Shown piece after piece: positions 7,814 to 15,898 of a stretch of 64,000 nt of DNA; within the stretch, counting starts at the first letter, position 1; every line of letters starts with the position of its first letter. The translations under genes were made by a program, and so were the position numbers. The stretch lies in assembly GCF_004348985.1 (NCBI RefSeq), contig NZ_SMKW01000010.1, positions 62,001 to 126,000 of the forward strand, given 5' to 3'. The notes below the pieces were generated by a model. The model worked only from the letters and a program-made list of their open reading frames with translations, searched no databases and had not been told where the DNA came from. The DNA is from Saccharopolyspora elongata. Its GTDB lineage: Bacteria; Actinomycetota; Actinomycetes; Mycobacteriales; Pseudonocardiaceae.

Positions 7814-9148
7814 TTACGCGGGAACCGCCTCGGCGCGCGGCGCCTGGTCGGCCCCGGCACGCTCGTCGTAGTTCGGGCGGCGCAGCAGCAACAGCATGCA
7901 GCCGAGCGTCAGCACCACCTGGAAGATCGCGTAGGCGATCACCGCAGTGATCGAACCGGAAAGGTTCAGCAGGAACTGGCCGACGATCGGCGTCGTGCCG
8001 CCGAGCAGCGTGCCGCACATCTGGTAGCACAGCGAGATGCCGGTGTAGCGCACGTGCGCCGGGAACCGGCTGGCGAGCATGCCCGCCAGGGCCGCGTAGT
8101 ACAGGCAGTGCGGGATCGTCGCGATCGCCACGCCGAACATCGCCAGCCCGTAGTTCTCGGTGCTGATCAGCACGAACATCAGCGGCAGCAGCACGACCTC
8201 AGGCAGCAGCATCACGGTCACCGCGCGGGACCAGCTGCGCATCTTGGTGGCGATGACGGCGCCGAAGGGCTGCACGATGATCTGGGTGATGTTGGCGACC
8301 AGGATGATCGTCAGGAACGAGCTCTTGTCGAAGCTGAGGTGGCTGGTTGCCCAGGACAGCGCGAAGGTCGACTTGAAGTACGTCGCCGACAGGCCGATCG
8401 TGCAGGCCCCGATGCCCAGCGCCAGCAGCGCCGGGTGCGAGCGGACGACCTCCCACACCGGCAGCTTGGCGACCTTCTTGTGCTCGATGAGGTTCGCCAT
8501 CGCCGGCGACTCGGTGACCCGCATCCTGATGAACAGGCCGACCAGCACCAGCAGCGCCGAGGCCAGGAACGGGACCCGCCAGCCCCAGCCCAGGAACGCC
8601 TCGTCCGGGAGCTGGCTGATGGCCAGGAAGCTGACGGTGCTCAGGGTGTTGCCGACCGGCGAGCCCTGCTGGGCGAACGCGCCGTAGAGGATGGACTTGC
8701 CCTTGGGCGCGTGCTCCGAGGCGATCAGCACCGAGCCGCCCCACTCGCCGCCGAGGCCGATGCCCTGCACCATGCGGATGGTGACCAGCAGGATCGGCGC
8801 CCACACGCCGATCTGGGCGTAGCCGGGCAGCACGCCGATCAGGGTCGTCGAGATGCCCATCAGCAGCAGCGTGATGACCAGGGTCTTCTTGCGGCCCAGC
8901 CGGTCGCCGATGTGGCCGAAGATGATGCCGCCGATCGGGCGGGCCAGGAAGCCGACCCAGAAGGTCGCGAACGCGACCAGGGTGCCGAGCGCACCGTCGA
9001 GCTCCGGGAAGAAGACCTTGTCGAAGACCAGGGCCGAGGCCGTGCCGTAGATGTAGAAGTCGAACCACTCGATGGTCGAGCCGATGAAGGCCCCGATCCC
9101 GGCGCGGTTGGCCGTTCGGCTCTGTTCGCGCGCGTTGGCCGCACCCAT
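7814..9148 (-). CDS. MHS-family MFS transporter (organic acid/proton symporter)
   Basis: A 444-residue, 12-helix transporter of the metabolite:H+ symporter group (relatives ShiA, KgtP, ProP). Signatures visible: GSTIEWFDFYIYGTA in helix 1, ARPIGGIIFGHIGDRLGRKK with the conserved GDRxGRK loop, MVQGIGLGGEWGGSV in helix 4 and GWGWRVPFLAS in helix 6. It starts at the ATG at 9148 with the ribosome site GGGAGA 6 nt upstream. Family members import acids such as shikimate, alpha-ketoglutarate or aromatic acids. A site at 9244-9260 nearly identical to one before the CoA-transferase genes suggests that the LysR protein encoded next door controls it and that its substrate feeds the CoA-transferase. Confidence 0.92.
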   Translation of the reverse strand: MGAANAREQSRTANRAGIGAFIGSTIEWFDFYIYGTASALVFDKVFFPELDGALGTLVAFATFWVGFLARPIGGIIFGHIGDRLGRKKTLVITLLLMGISTTLIGVLPGYAQIGVWAPILLVTIRMVQGIGLGGEWGGSVLIASEHAPKGKSILYGAFAQQGSPVGNTLSTVSFLAISQLPDEAFLGWGWRVPFLASALLVLVGLFIRMRVTESPAMANLIEHKKVAKLPVWEVVRSHPALLALGIGACTIGLSATYFKSTFALSWATSHLSFDKSSFLTIILVANITQIIVQPFGAVIATKMRSWSRAVTVMLLPEVVLLPLMFVLISTENYGLAMFGVAIATIPHCLYYAALAGMLASRFPAHVRYTGISLCYQMCGTLLGGTTPIVGQFLLNLSGSITAVIAYAIFQVVLTLGCMLLLLRRPNYDERAGADQAPRAEAVPA

Positions 9149-9243
9149 GCATTCTCCCTTGAAGCTCGGTGCCGGCGGGCGTCCTCGAACGGCGCCCGCG
9201 TCCCGATGTGATGGCGGTAACCGTGCCACCCAAACCTAGACGT

Positions 9244-9260
9244 GTCCAATACAGAATCAG
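9244..9260 (-). promoter_or_regulatory. Probable LysR operator before the MHS transporter
   Basis: On the minus strand this reads CTGATTCTGTATTGGAC. It matches 14 of 17 bases of the dyad CTAATTCAGTATTAGAC at 10302-10318 in the LysR/CoA-transferase intergenic region. It lies about 100 bp upstream of the transporter start. The match is seen directly; binding by the LysR protein is inferred. Confidence 0.65.
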
Positions 9261-9325
9261 TGCAACAGTGAGACGTCAGGCTTATTAATTCGCGGGAACG
9301 CCCCAGGTGAGCGACCCGCCGGCGA

Positions 9326-10240
9326 TCAGCCGCCCGTGGGCGTGGGCAGGGCTTCCTCGGCGATGCCGAGCACCGTGCGCAGGGCCGCGGAGGTGTTGTC
9401 GGTGCGCCAGGCCAGCGCCGCGTGCAGCAGCATCGGCGCGCCCGCCAGCGGCCGGTAGACCGTGCCGGTCTGCTGGATGTGCTGGCAGGACGTCAGCGTC
9501 AGCGTGACGCCGACGCCCGCGGCCACCAACGCGAGGATGGTGTAGGAATCCGGCGCCTCCTGGACCACGCGCGGGTTGAACCCGGCGGACACGCACGCCT
9601 TGACCAGCGCGTCGCGCACCGTGGACCCGGCGTTGGACGGGAAGCTGACGAACGGCTCGTCGGCGAGGTCCTCGATCGCGATGCGCTCCCGCCCGGCCAG
9701 CGGGTGGTCCGTCGGCAGCGCGCAGATCAGCTCCTCCACCTCGATCACCCGGGTCTGCACGCCCGGGGTCGGCGAGCCGACCTGGTTGACCGGGAGCCGC
9801 ACGAAACCCAGGTCCAGCGAGCCGTCGGCGACCTTCGCCAGCGCCACGTTCGCGTAGGTCTGGCCGCGCATCACCAGCTCCAGGCCGGGATGCGCGGCGC
9901 GCACCGCGCGCGTCAGCCGGGGCAGCGACTCGTGGCTGGAGGCGCCGGCGAAGCCGACGGTGACCCGCCCGTACTCGCCGCGGCCGGCGGCTTTCGCGGC
10001 GCGCACCGCGATGTCGACGTCGTCGAGCGCCGTGCGGGCGGGCTCCAGGAACGACTCGCCGGCGCTGGTGAGCCGGACCGAGCGGGTGTTGCGCTCGAAG
10101 AGCTGGACCCCGAGCTCCTTCTCCAGCTGGCGGATCTGCTGGCTCAGCGGCGGCTGCGCCATCTGCAGCCGCTTGGCTGCGCGGCCGAAGTGGAGTTCCT
10201 CGGCGACGGCGACGAATGCGGTGAGGTAGCGCAGCTCCAC
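9326..10240 (-). CDS. LysR-family transcriptional regulator
   Basis: A 304-residue LysR regulator. The N-terminal winged helix-turn-helix is textbook: MELRYLTAFVAVAEELHFGRAA, AQPPLSQQIRQLEKELGVQLFERNTRSVRLTSAG (residues 1-65), then a two-lobed type 2 periplasmic-binding-like effector domain (about 90-295) with VTVGFAGASS and LDLGFVRLP. The QPPLSQQI helix and RNTRSVRLT wing place it with the CatR/BenM/CbnR-like branch that often senses aromatic or organic acids. It sits between the transporter (minus) and the divergent CoA-transferase operon (plus). It probably regulates both, because a shared dyad lies before each. The divergent layout also suggests autoregulation. Confidence 0.93.
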   Translation of the reverse strand: MELRYLTAFVAVAEELHFGRAAKRLQMAQPPLSQQIRQLEKELGVQLFERNTRSVRLTSAGESFLEPARTALDDVDIAVRAAKAAGRGEYGRVTVGFAGASSHESLPRLTRAVRAAHPGLELVMRGQTYANVALAKVADGSLDLGFVRLPVNQVGSPTPGVQTRVIEVEELICALPTDHPLAGRERIAIEDLADEPFVSFPSNAGSTVRDALVKACVSAGFNPRVVQEAPDSYTILALVAAGVGVTLTLTSCQHIQQTGTVYRPLAGAPMLLHAALAWRTDNTSAALRTVLGIAEEALPTPTGG

Positions 10241-10301
10241 GGTCGACCTCTGTTCACCCCGGAACCCGGGGAATCCATAAGAAATGACTCTTGATCCGAC
10301 A

Positions 10302-10318
10302 CTAATTCAGTATTAGAC
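10302..10318 (+). promoter_or_regulatory. LysR-type operator in the divergent promoter
   Basis: CTAATTCAGTATTAGAC contains the dyad CTAAT-N5-ATTAG (10302-10316) and the T-N11-A pattern typical of LysR recognition sites. It lies 62 bp from the LysR start and 63 bp from the CoA-transferase start. A near copy lies at 9244-9260. Confidence 0.7.
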
Positions 10319-10380
10319 AGCTATCAATGCCGCCTGGCAATGTGCTGTGCATTCGAAGCGCACACCGAGGAGCCCCGACG

Positions 10381-11352
10381 ATGCAGAACCCGGTCGCCGA
10401 GTCGACGACGCCGGTCCCCCGGCCCGACAAGACCATGACGATGCGGGACGCGATCGCCGCGTTCGTCCAGGACGGGGCGACGGTGGCGCTGGAGGGCTTC
10501 ACCCACCTGATCCCCACCGCGGCCGGGCACGAGATCATCCGGCAGGGCCGCAAGGACCTCGCCGTCGCGCGGATGACCGCCGACATCGTGACCGATCAGC
10601 TCATCGCCGGCGGCTGCGTCCGCAAGCTCGTCTCGTCGTTCGTCGGCAACTCCACCGCCGGCTCGCTCGGCGAGCTGCGCCGCCGCATCGAGACCGGGCA
10701 GCCCGCGCCGCTGGAGTTCGAGGAGTACAGCCACTACGGGATGATCTGCCGGTACCTCGCCGGCGCCCAGCGGCTGCCGTTCTACCCGCTGCGCTCCTAC
10801 GGCGGCAGCGACGTGCCGGCGGTGAACCCCGGCATCCGCAAGGTGACCTCGCCGTTCCCGGGCCCGGACGGCGAAGCGGAGCAGATCTACGTGGTGCCGC
10901 CGCTGAACCCGGACGTCACGATCGTGCACGCGCAGCGCGCCGACCGGGCCGGCAACACCCAGATCTGGGGCCTGACCGGCATCCAGGCCGAGGCCGTCTA
11001 CGCCGCGAAGCACGCGATCATCGTGGTTGAGGAGGTGGTGGCCGACGAGGTGATCCGCTCCGACCCCAACCGCACGGTGATCCCGGCGCACGCGGTGGAC
11101 GCGGTGGTGGAGTGCCCGCGCGGCGCGCACCCGGCCTTCGCGCAGGGCTACTACGACCGGGACGGCGACTTCTACCGCAGCTGGTCGCACATCAGCAAGG
11201 ATCCCGAGAGGCTGCAGGCCTGGCTGGACGAGTGGATCCGCGGCACCCGCGACCACGCCGAGTACCTCGAGAAGCTCGGCGCCGAGCACTGGGCGAGCCT
11301 GGCGGTGGGCGAGGCGTGGAGCGAACCGGTCAACTACGGGCGTCGGCTCTGA
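10381..11352 (+). CDS. CoA-transferase subunit A (glutaconate CoA-transferase-like, type I)
   Basis: A 323-residue alpha subunit of a family I CoA-transferase. It has the N-terminal DGATVALEGFTHLIPTAAGHEIIRQ region (glycine-rich CoA-binding strand-loop), KLVSSFVGN, the VPPLNPDVTIVHAQRADRAGNTQIWG segment characteristic of GctA/IpdA-like proteins, and a C-terminal tail after ISKDPE. I chose the ATG at 10381 (MQNPVAES), preceded by GAGGAG; an upstream frame from 10327 lacks conservation. It forms a heteromer with the next gene to move CoA from a donor thioester to a carboxylic acid or, as in IpdAB of steroid catabolism, acts as a ring-opening hydrolase. The glutamate nucleophile is in subunit B. 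The acid is unknown. Confidence 0.88.
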   Translation: MQNPVAESTTPVPRPDKTMTMRDAIAAFVQDGATVALEGFTHLIPTAAGHEIIRQGRKDLAVARMTADIVTDQLIAGGCVRKLVSSFVGNSTAGSLGELRRRIETGQPAPLEFEEYSHYGMICRYLAGAQRLPFYPLRSYGGSDVPAVNPGIRKVTSPFPGPDGEAEQIYVVPPLNPDVTIVHAQRADRAGNTQIWGLTGIQAEAVYAAKHAIIVVEEVVADEVIRSDPNRTVIPAHAVDAVVECPRGAHPAFAQGYYDRDGDFYRSWSHISKDPERLQAWLDEWIRGTRDHAEYLEKLGAEHWASLAVGEAWSEPVNYGRRL

Positions 11353-11378
11353 CGGGCAGAACACGAGAGGCTGTTGTG

Positions 11379-12191
11379 ATGAACGCTGTGTCCACCAGTT
11401 CAACGGGGTCCACCAGTTCAACGGGGTCCACTGTGGCCGTTCCCTCCTCCGAGCTGCTCGCCGCGGTCGCGTCGCGGGAGCTGGCCGGCAAGAACACCGT
11501 CTTCGCCGGGATCGGGCTGCCGACGCTGGCGGTGTCGCTGGCGCAGCTGACCGTCGCGCCTGGCATCGAGATCGTCTACGAGTCCGGGGTGTGCGGGGCG
11601 CACCCGTCGCAGCTGCCGGAGACGATCGCCGACGCGGTGCTGATCACCGACTCCGAAGCGGTGCTGCCGATGACGGCGCTGTTCGGTTACGTCCTGCAGG
11701 GCGGCCGGATCGACGTCGGGTTCCTCGGCGCGGCGCAGATCGACAGGTGGGGCAACCTGAACTCGTCGGTCATCGGTGACTGGCACGCGCCGAAGGTGCG
11801 GCTGCCCGGCTCTGGCGGGGCGATGGAGGTGATGGCCAACTCCCGCGAGGTGTTCGTGGTGATGCGCCGCCACGACCCGCGTTCCTTCATGTCCGAACTG
11901 GACTTCTGCACCTCGCCGGGCCCGGACCGGGCGCTGCAGGACGGGATCCGGCCGCTGGGCGCGGGCGTCACGCGGGTGATCACCGACCTCGGCATCCTGG
12001 CGCGCGACGGAGTCGGCGAGGAGCTGCGGCTGGTGGCGACGCACCCCGGCGTCACGGTGGACCAGGTCCGCGCGGCGACCGGCTGGGACCTCCAGGTGGC
12101 CGACGAGCTGACCACCATCGAGCCACCCACGGCGGCGGAACTCCGCCTGCTCCGCGAGGACGTCGACCCGGACCGGGTCTACCTCCGCTGA
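11379..12191 (+). CDS. CoA-transferase subunit B (glutaconate CoA-transferase-like, type I)
   Basis: A 270-residue beta subunit paired with the upstream alpha subunit, 26 nt apart. It carries the GKNTVFAGIGLPTLAVSLAQ strand, the catalytic EIVYESGVCG motif (the glutamate that forms the enzyme-CoA thioester in family I enzymes), then LQGGRIDVGFLGAAQIDRWGNLN and a PGSGGAMEV loop. The N-terminus has an unusual Ser/Thr/Gly-rich extension encoded by two exact copies of an 18-bp repeat. Because the family normally begins near SSELLAAVASREL, the ATG at 11379 may be an over-long start, though it has the spacing expected after GAGAGG. Together the subunits activate a dicarboxylic or aromatic-derived acid, likely brought in by the MHS transporter. 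Confidence 0.88.
   Translation: MNAVSTSSTGSTSSTGSTVAVPSSELLAAVASRELAGKNTVFAGIGLPTLAVSLAQLTVAPGIEIVYESGVCGAHPSQLPETIADAVLITDSEAVLPMTALFGYVLQGGRIDVGFLGAAQIDRWGNLNSSVIGDWHAPKVRLPGSGGAMEVMANSREVFVVMRRHDPRSFMSELDFCTSPGPDRALQDGIRPLGAGVTRVITDLGILARDGVGEELRLVATHPGVTVDQVRAATGWDLQVADELTTIEPPTAAELRLLREDVDPDRVYLR
11391..11426 (+). repeat. Two tandem 18-bp repeats inside CoA-transferase B
   Basis: TCCACCAGTTCAACGGGG occurs twice back to back (11391-11408 and 11409-11426) and begins a third time. It encodes a repeated Ser-Thr-Ser-Ser-Thr-Gly linker at the extreme N-terminus. Being a multiple of three, it changes length without changing frame. Confidence 0.9.
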
Positions 12192-12198
12192 GCCCTGA

Positions 12199-13154
12199 TC
12201 ATGCTCCCGGCTGCACCTGGAGCAGGGTCTTGCCGATCACCTGGCGGTTCTGCATCGCCGCGTGGGCGTCGGCGGCGTGCTCCAGCGGGAAGGTCTGGCC
12301 GATGGTCGGGGTCAGCAATCCCGCCGCCGCTTGGGAAAGCGCTCGTTCCTTGCGCGGGCGCGCGGTCGCTGCGAAGCCGAAGAGCTGGTCGAGGCCGATC
12401 ACGGTGACCCCGCGGCGCTCGGCCTCCGCCTGGTCGATCTCGCTCGGCGCGCCGCTGGAGGCGCCGTGCACCGAGAACCGCCCGCCGCGCGCGGTCAGCT
12501 CGAACGCCTCCCGGCCGATGGTTCCGCCGATGCCGTCGAAGACCAGGTCCGGGCCCCGGCCGTCCGTCGCCGCCAGGACCTGTTCGCGCCAACCGGATTC
12601 CGAGTAGTCGACCGCCAGCTCGGCTCCCAGCGAGAGCACCAGCTCGCGCTTGCGCTCGCCCCTCGCCGCGCCGATGACGCGTGCGCCGGCGGCGCGCGCC
12701 AGCTGCACCAGCAGGCTGCCGACGCCGCCACCGGCGGCCTCGACGAGCACCCACTCCCCCGGCTTGATCGCCGCGTTTTCGGCCAGGCCGATCGCCGTGG
12801 CACCGTCGTCGAACAGCGCCGCCGCCTCCGCGAGCTCCAGCCCGTCCGGGACCGGGAACAGCGCGTCCTCGTCGGCGACCGCCTTCTCGGCGTTCCCGCC
12901 GAGCCCGTCGGCGGTGTGCGCGACCACCCGGCGGCCGAAAGCACCGTTCCGGCCACCGTCGCGCCGGGCACGTACGGCAGCTCCGGCAGTGGTGGTCCCG
13001 GCGAGAAGCCCTGGCGCAGCTGGGTTTGGACGAAGTCGATGGCGGCGACCTCGACGCCGATCACGACCTGCCCGGCCCCGGCGACCGGATCGGGCGCCTC
13101 CCCCGCGACGAGCACCTCAGGCCCACCGAACTCGCTCACCCGCACAACCCGCAT
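12199..13154 (-). pseudogene. NADPH:quinone reductase-like zinc-independent MDR protein, broken
   Basis: The N-terminal frame (from 13154) begins MRVVRVSEFGGPEVL and runs through the GroES-like fold to LPYVPGATVAGTV. The rest, in a different frame, resumes at GAFGRRVVAHTADGLGGNAEKAV and continues with the nucleotide-binding AAGGGVGSLLVQLARAAGARVIG motif to 12199. Family members have about 10 residues (SVGxGVDxxW-like) between these two parts; they are missing and the frame is shifted, so roughly 30 bases, not a multiple of three, are gone near 12943. Intact relatives reduce quinones or enones with NADPH. Tail-to-tail with CoA-transferase B. Confidence 0.85.
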
Positions 13155-13282
13155 GACCGCTCCTCAGAACTCCGTTGACTGCGCACCACTGTCCAACTCC
13201 GAGTGCGCTGGAGATCATCCGGCTGTGATCGGCATCTCAGCAGCGACGCTCCAGGCGCAGCATTGGCGATCCGCCGATGCCG

Positions 13283-14101
13283 TCAGGCCTTGCGCATCCG
13301 GTAGGCGCGTTGCTGGCAGGCGCGGGAGCAGTAGTCCCGTGGCCGCCCCTTCGCGGCGGGCTCGATCGCCTTTCCACACACGGAGCACGTAATTTCATCA
13401 CGGATTTCATCACGAATGAGCGCCTCAATGCCATCGAGCACGCGCCGCAGGCCGAACTCGAATGGGTCCAGCGGCTCGTCGAAACCGCCGTCCCGGTAGA
13501 GGCGGCTCAACGTCGGATACCGGTCGAGGTGGTCGAACAGCGAAGTGCGCCCCGCCCACCACTCCTCGTGCCCGACACCGGAGCTCCGCTCCAGGCGCGC
13601 CGCCTCCACCAGCTGCCGGGCCGCGCTCTCCACGAACCCGCCGACGAGCGTCACGACCGCCACGACCCGCGCGGGCGGCAGCCCGCTCCGCGCCGCCGCA
13701 CCCAACGCCCGCTCGAAGCTCGCCACCGCGTTCGGCCCGGGCACCTGCCTGGCCCCCTCCACCTCGACCAACCACGGATGTCGCTGGTAGAGCGCCAATC
13801 CGTCGCGCGCCCACGCTTCGAGCTCCGCCCGCCAGCCCGCCGCCGGCCCGACTCCGGCGGCCGCCTGCCCCGCCATCGCCTCGTCGCGCATGAGATCGAC
13901 CAGCTCCGCCTTGCCCGGCACGTGCCGGTAGAGCGCCATCGTGGTGAAGCCGAGCCGCTCGGCGACCCGCCGCATGGACACCGCAGCCAGCCCCTCGCCG
14001 TCGGCCAGCTCGATCGCGGCCCGCACGATCCGCGCCAGGTTGAGACCTCGCCGCGACTCGCCCAGCCACAGCAGCTCGGTGCTGCGTTCCGGATCCGCCA
14101 C
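13283..14101 (-). CDS. TetR-family regulator with C-terminal Cys-rich zinc-finger-like tail
   Basis: A 272-residue regulator. Residues 20-70 form the TetR helix-turn-helix (ARIVRAAIELADGEGLAAVSMRRVAERLGFTTMALYRHVPGK), followed by a TetR_C_1-type effector domain as in tetracycline repressors. The last 35 residues add an unusual cysteine module, CSVCGKAIEP...CSRACQQRAYRMRKA, with CxxC and CxxxC spacing like a small zinc ribbon. I start it at the GTG at 14101 after GAGGT. It is divergent from the beta-helix gene, and a perfect dyad (14135-14149) lies between them, so it probably represses that gene and itself. The ligand is unknown. Confidence 0.88.
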   Translation of the reverse strand: MADPERSTELLWLGESRRGLNLARIVRAAIELADGEGLAAVSMRRVAERLGFTTMALYRHVPGKAELVDLMRDEAMAGQAAAGVGPAAGWRAELEAWARDGLALYQRHPWLVEVEGARQVPGPNAVASFERALGAAARSGLPPARVVAVVTLVGGFVESAARQLVEAARLERSSGVGHEEWWAGRTSLFDHLDRYPTLSRLYRDGGFDEPLDPFEFGLRRVLDGIEALIRDEIRDEITCSVCGKAIEPAAKGRPRDYCSRACQQRAYRMRKA

Positions 14102-14134
14102 CTCTACTCCTCGCCATTCGTGGTACAAACCGAA

Positions 14135-14149
14135 GTGTATGCCATACAC
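14135..14149. promoter_or_regulatory. Probable TetR operator
   Basis: GTGTATGCCATACAC is a perfect 7-bp dyad around one central base, in the 63-bp gap between the divergent TetR and beta-helix genes. It overlaps the expected promoter positions of both. Binding is inferred from position and symmetry. Confidence 0.7.
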
Positions 14150-14164
14150 AAGAGAGGCATGTTG

Positions 14165-15853
14165 ATGATCTTCGTTGATCCTTCTGGTGACGACTCCGGC
14201 CCGGGCACGATCGAGCGCCCGTTCGCCACACTGGACCGGGCCCGCGCGGCGGCGGAGCCGGGCTCCGTGGTCAACCTCCGGGCGGGCACCTACCGCCTCA
14301 CCGGAACGTTCTCGCTCTCGGCCGCCGATTCTGGGGTCGTCTACCAGGCGTTCGGATACGGCACCGGAGCGCAGGAAGAGGTCGTGATCAGCGGCGGCCG
14401 GCAGATCAACGGCTGGCGGCAGGACGATGACGGTGTGTGCCGGGCAGCGGTCCCCGGATTGGCGACCCGCCAGCTCTACGTGGCCGGGCGCCGCGCGCCG
14501 CGGGCGGCCATCGCGATCGACCAAGGCCTGGTCAGGACCGAGACCGGCTACGTCATCGCAGATCCCGCGCCCCGTTCCTGGCAGGGTCAGGTCGAGTTCG
14601 TCTACCGGGGCGCCTACCCCTGGTCCGAAGCCCGCTGCCAGGCGTCGCGGATCTCGGGTGACGAGCAATCGACCACGATCACCATGGCACAGCCCGCTTT
14701 CGCTTGGGCGGCGCAGCTGTACCGCTCGGTCATCACCTGGGACGACCCGAACGCCGGCGAGCAGAACGGGCTCGACAGCCCGACCTCGGCCGAGAACAGC
14801 CCCGCGTTCCTGACCGAGGGCTCCTTCGCGCTCGCCGATGGAGTCCTGCACTACCTGCCGCGGCCCGGCGAGGAACTCGACGACGCCGTGGTGGCCCCGG
14901 TGCTGGAAACCCTGCTGCACGCCCGAGATGTGCACGACATCGCCTTCCGCGGCATCACCTTCGCCGATGCGACGTGGCTGCGCCCGAGCTCGCCGGAGGG
15001 CTTCCTGCACTACCACGGCAACGGCTACCACGACGGCGGCCCACTCCACACGATCGTCTTCGCCGACGGTCAAGGGCAGGTCGTCGTCCCCGGCGACGCC
15101 ACGGCCATGCCCGGCAACGTGGTCTTCGAGAACTCCTCGCGGGTCGTGCTGGAAGGCTGCCGGTTCACGAGGCTGGGCGCGGTCGCGCTGGAATTCCGCG
15201 GTGCCGGCGACGGAAACGCGTTGCGGGACAGCGTGATCGACGAGGTGGCAGGCGGCGGCCTGGTGATCGGCGAGGGCGCCCGCGGCCACCGGATCGAGAA
15301 CAACCACATCCACCACATCGGACAGGACTACAGCGGTTCGCCGGCCGTTCTGCTGTCGGGCACCCGGGACACGGTCATCGCGCACAACCAGGTCAACGAC
15401 GCACCGCACGCGGGCATCGTGGTCTACGAGGGGCATGGCACGCAGGTGCTGAACAACCTGGTGCACGACACGATGAAGGTCCTGGCCGACGGCGGCGGCA
15501 TCTACATATCGGGAAGCCAGGGCAGTTCGCACGCCGACGGGGCGCTGATACGCGGCAACGTCGTGCGCGACACGATCACGTCTTACAACTTCGGCCTCTA
15601 CACCGACTACGGCGCCGCCTGGGTCACCGTGCAGGGCAACGTCGTCCACCGGGCCGCCAGCCCGATCGCGCTGGAGATGTCGCCGCCGCTGGAGCACGTC
15701 GCGTTCATCGGCAACTTCTGGGACGCCGACCCCGGCGAACCCCCGGAAGGCGTGGCGCTGGCCGACAACACGACGTTGCCGGCCGACGCCTTCGGCGATG
15801 ATCCGTCGGTCGCCGGGATCATGACGGCCGCGGGCCGAACGCCGCGCGGCTGA
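14165..15853 (+). CDS. Right-handed parallel beta-helix repeat protein (putative carbohydrate-active enzyme)
   Basis: A 562-residue protein beginning MIFVDPSGDDSGPGTIERPFATLDRARAAA, the opening typical of beta-helix glycosidase/lyase-like proteins, followed by a lectin-like insertion and, from about residue 340, repeated beta-helix coils (VVFENSSRVVLEGCRFTRLG, NALRDSVIDEVAGGGLVIGEG, HRIENNHIHHIGQ, TVIAHNQVNDAPHAGIVVYEG, QVLNNLVHDT). No signal peptide is visible, so it is probably cytoplasmic. The ATG at 14165 has GAGAGG 7 nt upstream; an ATG at 14159 is too close to it. Relatives include families that cleave plant or microbial polysaccharides, but no substrate can be assigned. Control by the divergent TetR is likely. 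Confidence 0.82.
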   Translation: MIFVDPSGDDSGPGTIERPFATLDRARAAAEPGSVVNLRAGTYRLTGTFSLSAADSGVVYQAFGYGTGAQEEVVISGGRQINGWRQDDDGVCRAAVPGLATRQLYVAGRRAPRAAIAIDQGLVRTETGYVIADPAPRSWQGQVEFVYRGAYPWSEARCQASRISGDEQSTTITMAQPAFAWAAQLYRSVITWDDPNAGEQNGLDSPTSAENSPAFLTEGSFALADGVLHYLPRPGEELDDAVVAPVLETLLHARDVHDIAFRGITFADATWLRPSSPEGFLHYHGNGYHDGGPLHTIVFADGQGQVVVPGDATAMPGNVVFENSSRVVLEGCRFTRLGAVALEFRGAGDGNALRDSVIDEVAGGGLVIGEGARGHRIENNHIHHIGQDYSGSPAVLLSGTRDTVIAHNQVNDAPHAGIVVYEGHGTQVLNNLVHDTMKVLADGGGIYISGSQGSSHADGALIRGNVVRDTITSYNFGLYTDYGAAWVTVQGNVVHRAASPIALEMSPPLEHVAFIGNFWDADPGEPPEGVALADNTTLPADAFGDDPSVAGIMTAAGRTPRG

Positions 15854-15867
15854 ACCCGGTGCGCGCA

Positions 15868-15898
15868 GTCCGCTGGGTGCCGAGGGCACTCAGCGGAC
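15868..15898. terminator. Bidirectional hairpin overlapping the GntR stop
   Basis: Two 14-bp arms (15868-15881 and 15885-15898) with one mismatch and a 3-nt loop lie between the convergent beta-helix gene and GntR gene. The right arm covers the GntR stop codon. Confidence 0.72.

Noticed and set aside
13277-14158. Extension of the beta-helix protein upstream to 13277
   Set aside because: The added part is antisense to the TetR gene and unconserved; the protein naturally starts at MIFVDPSG, just after a ribosome site.
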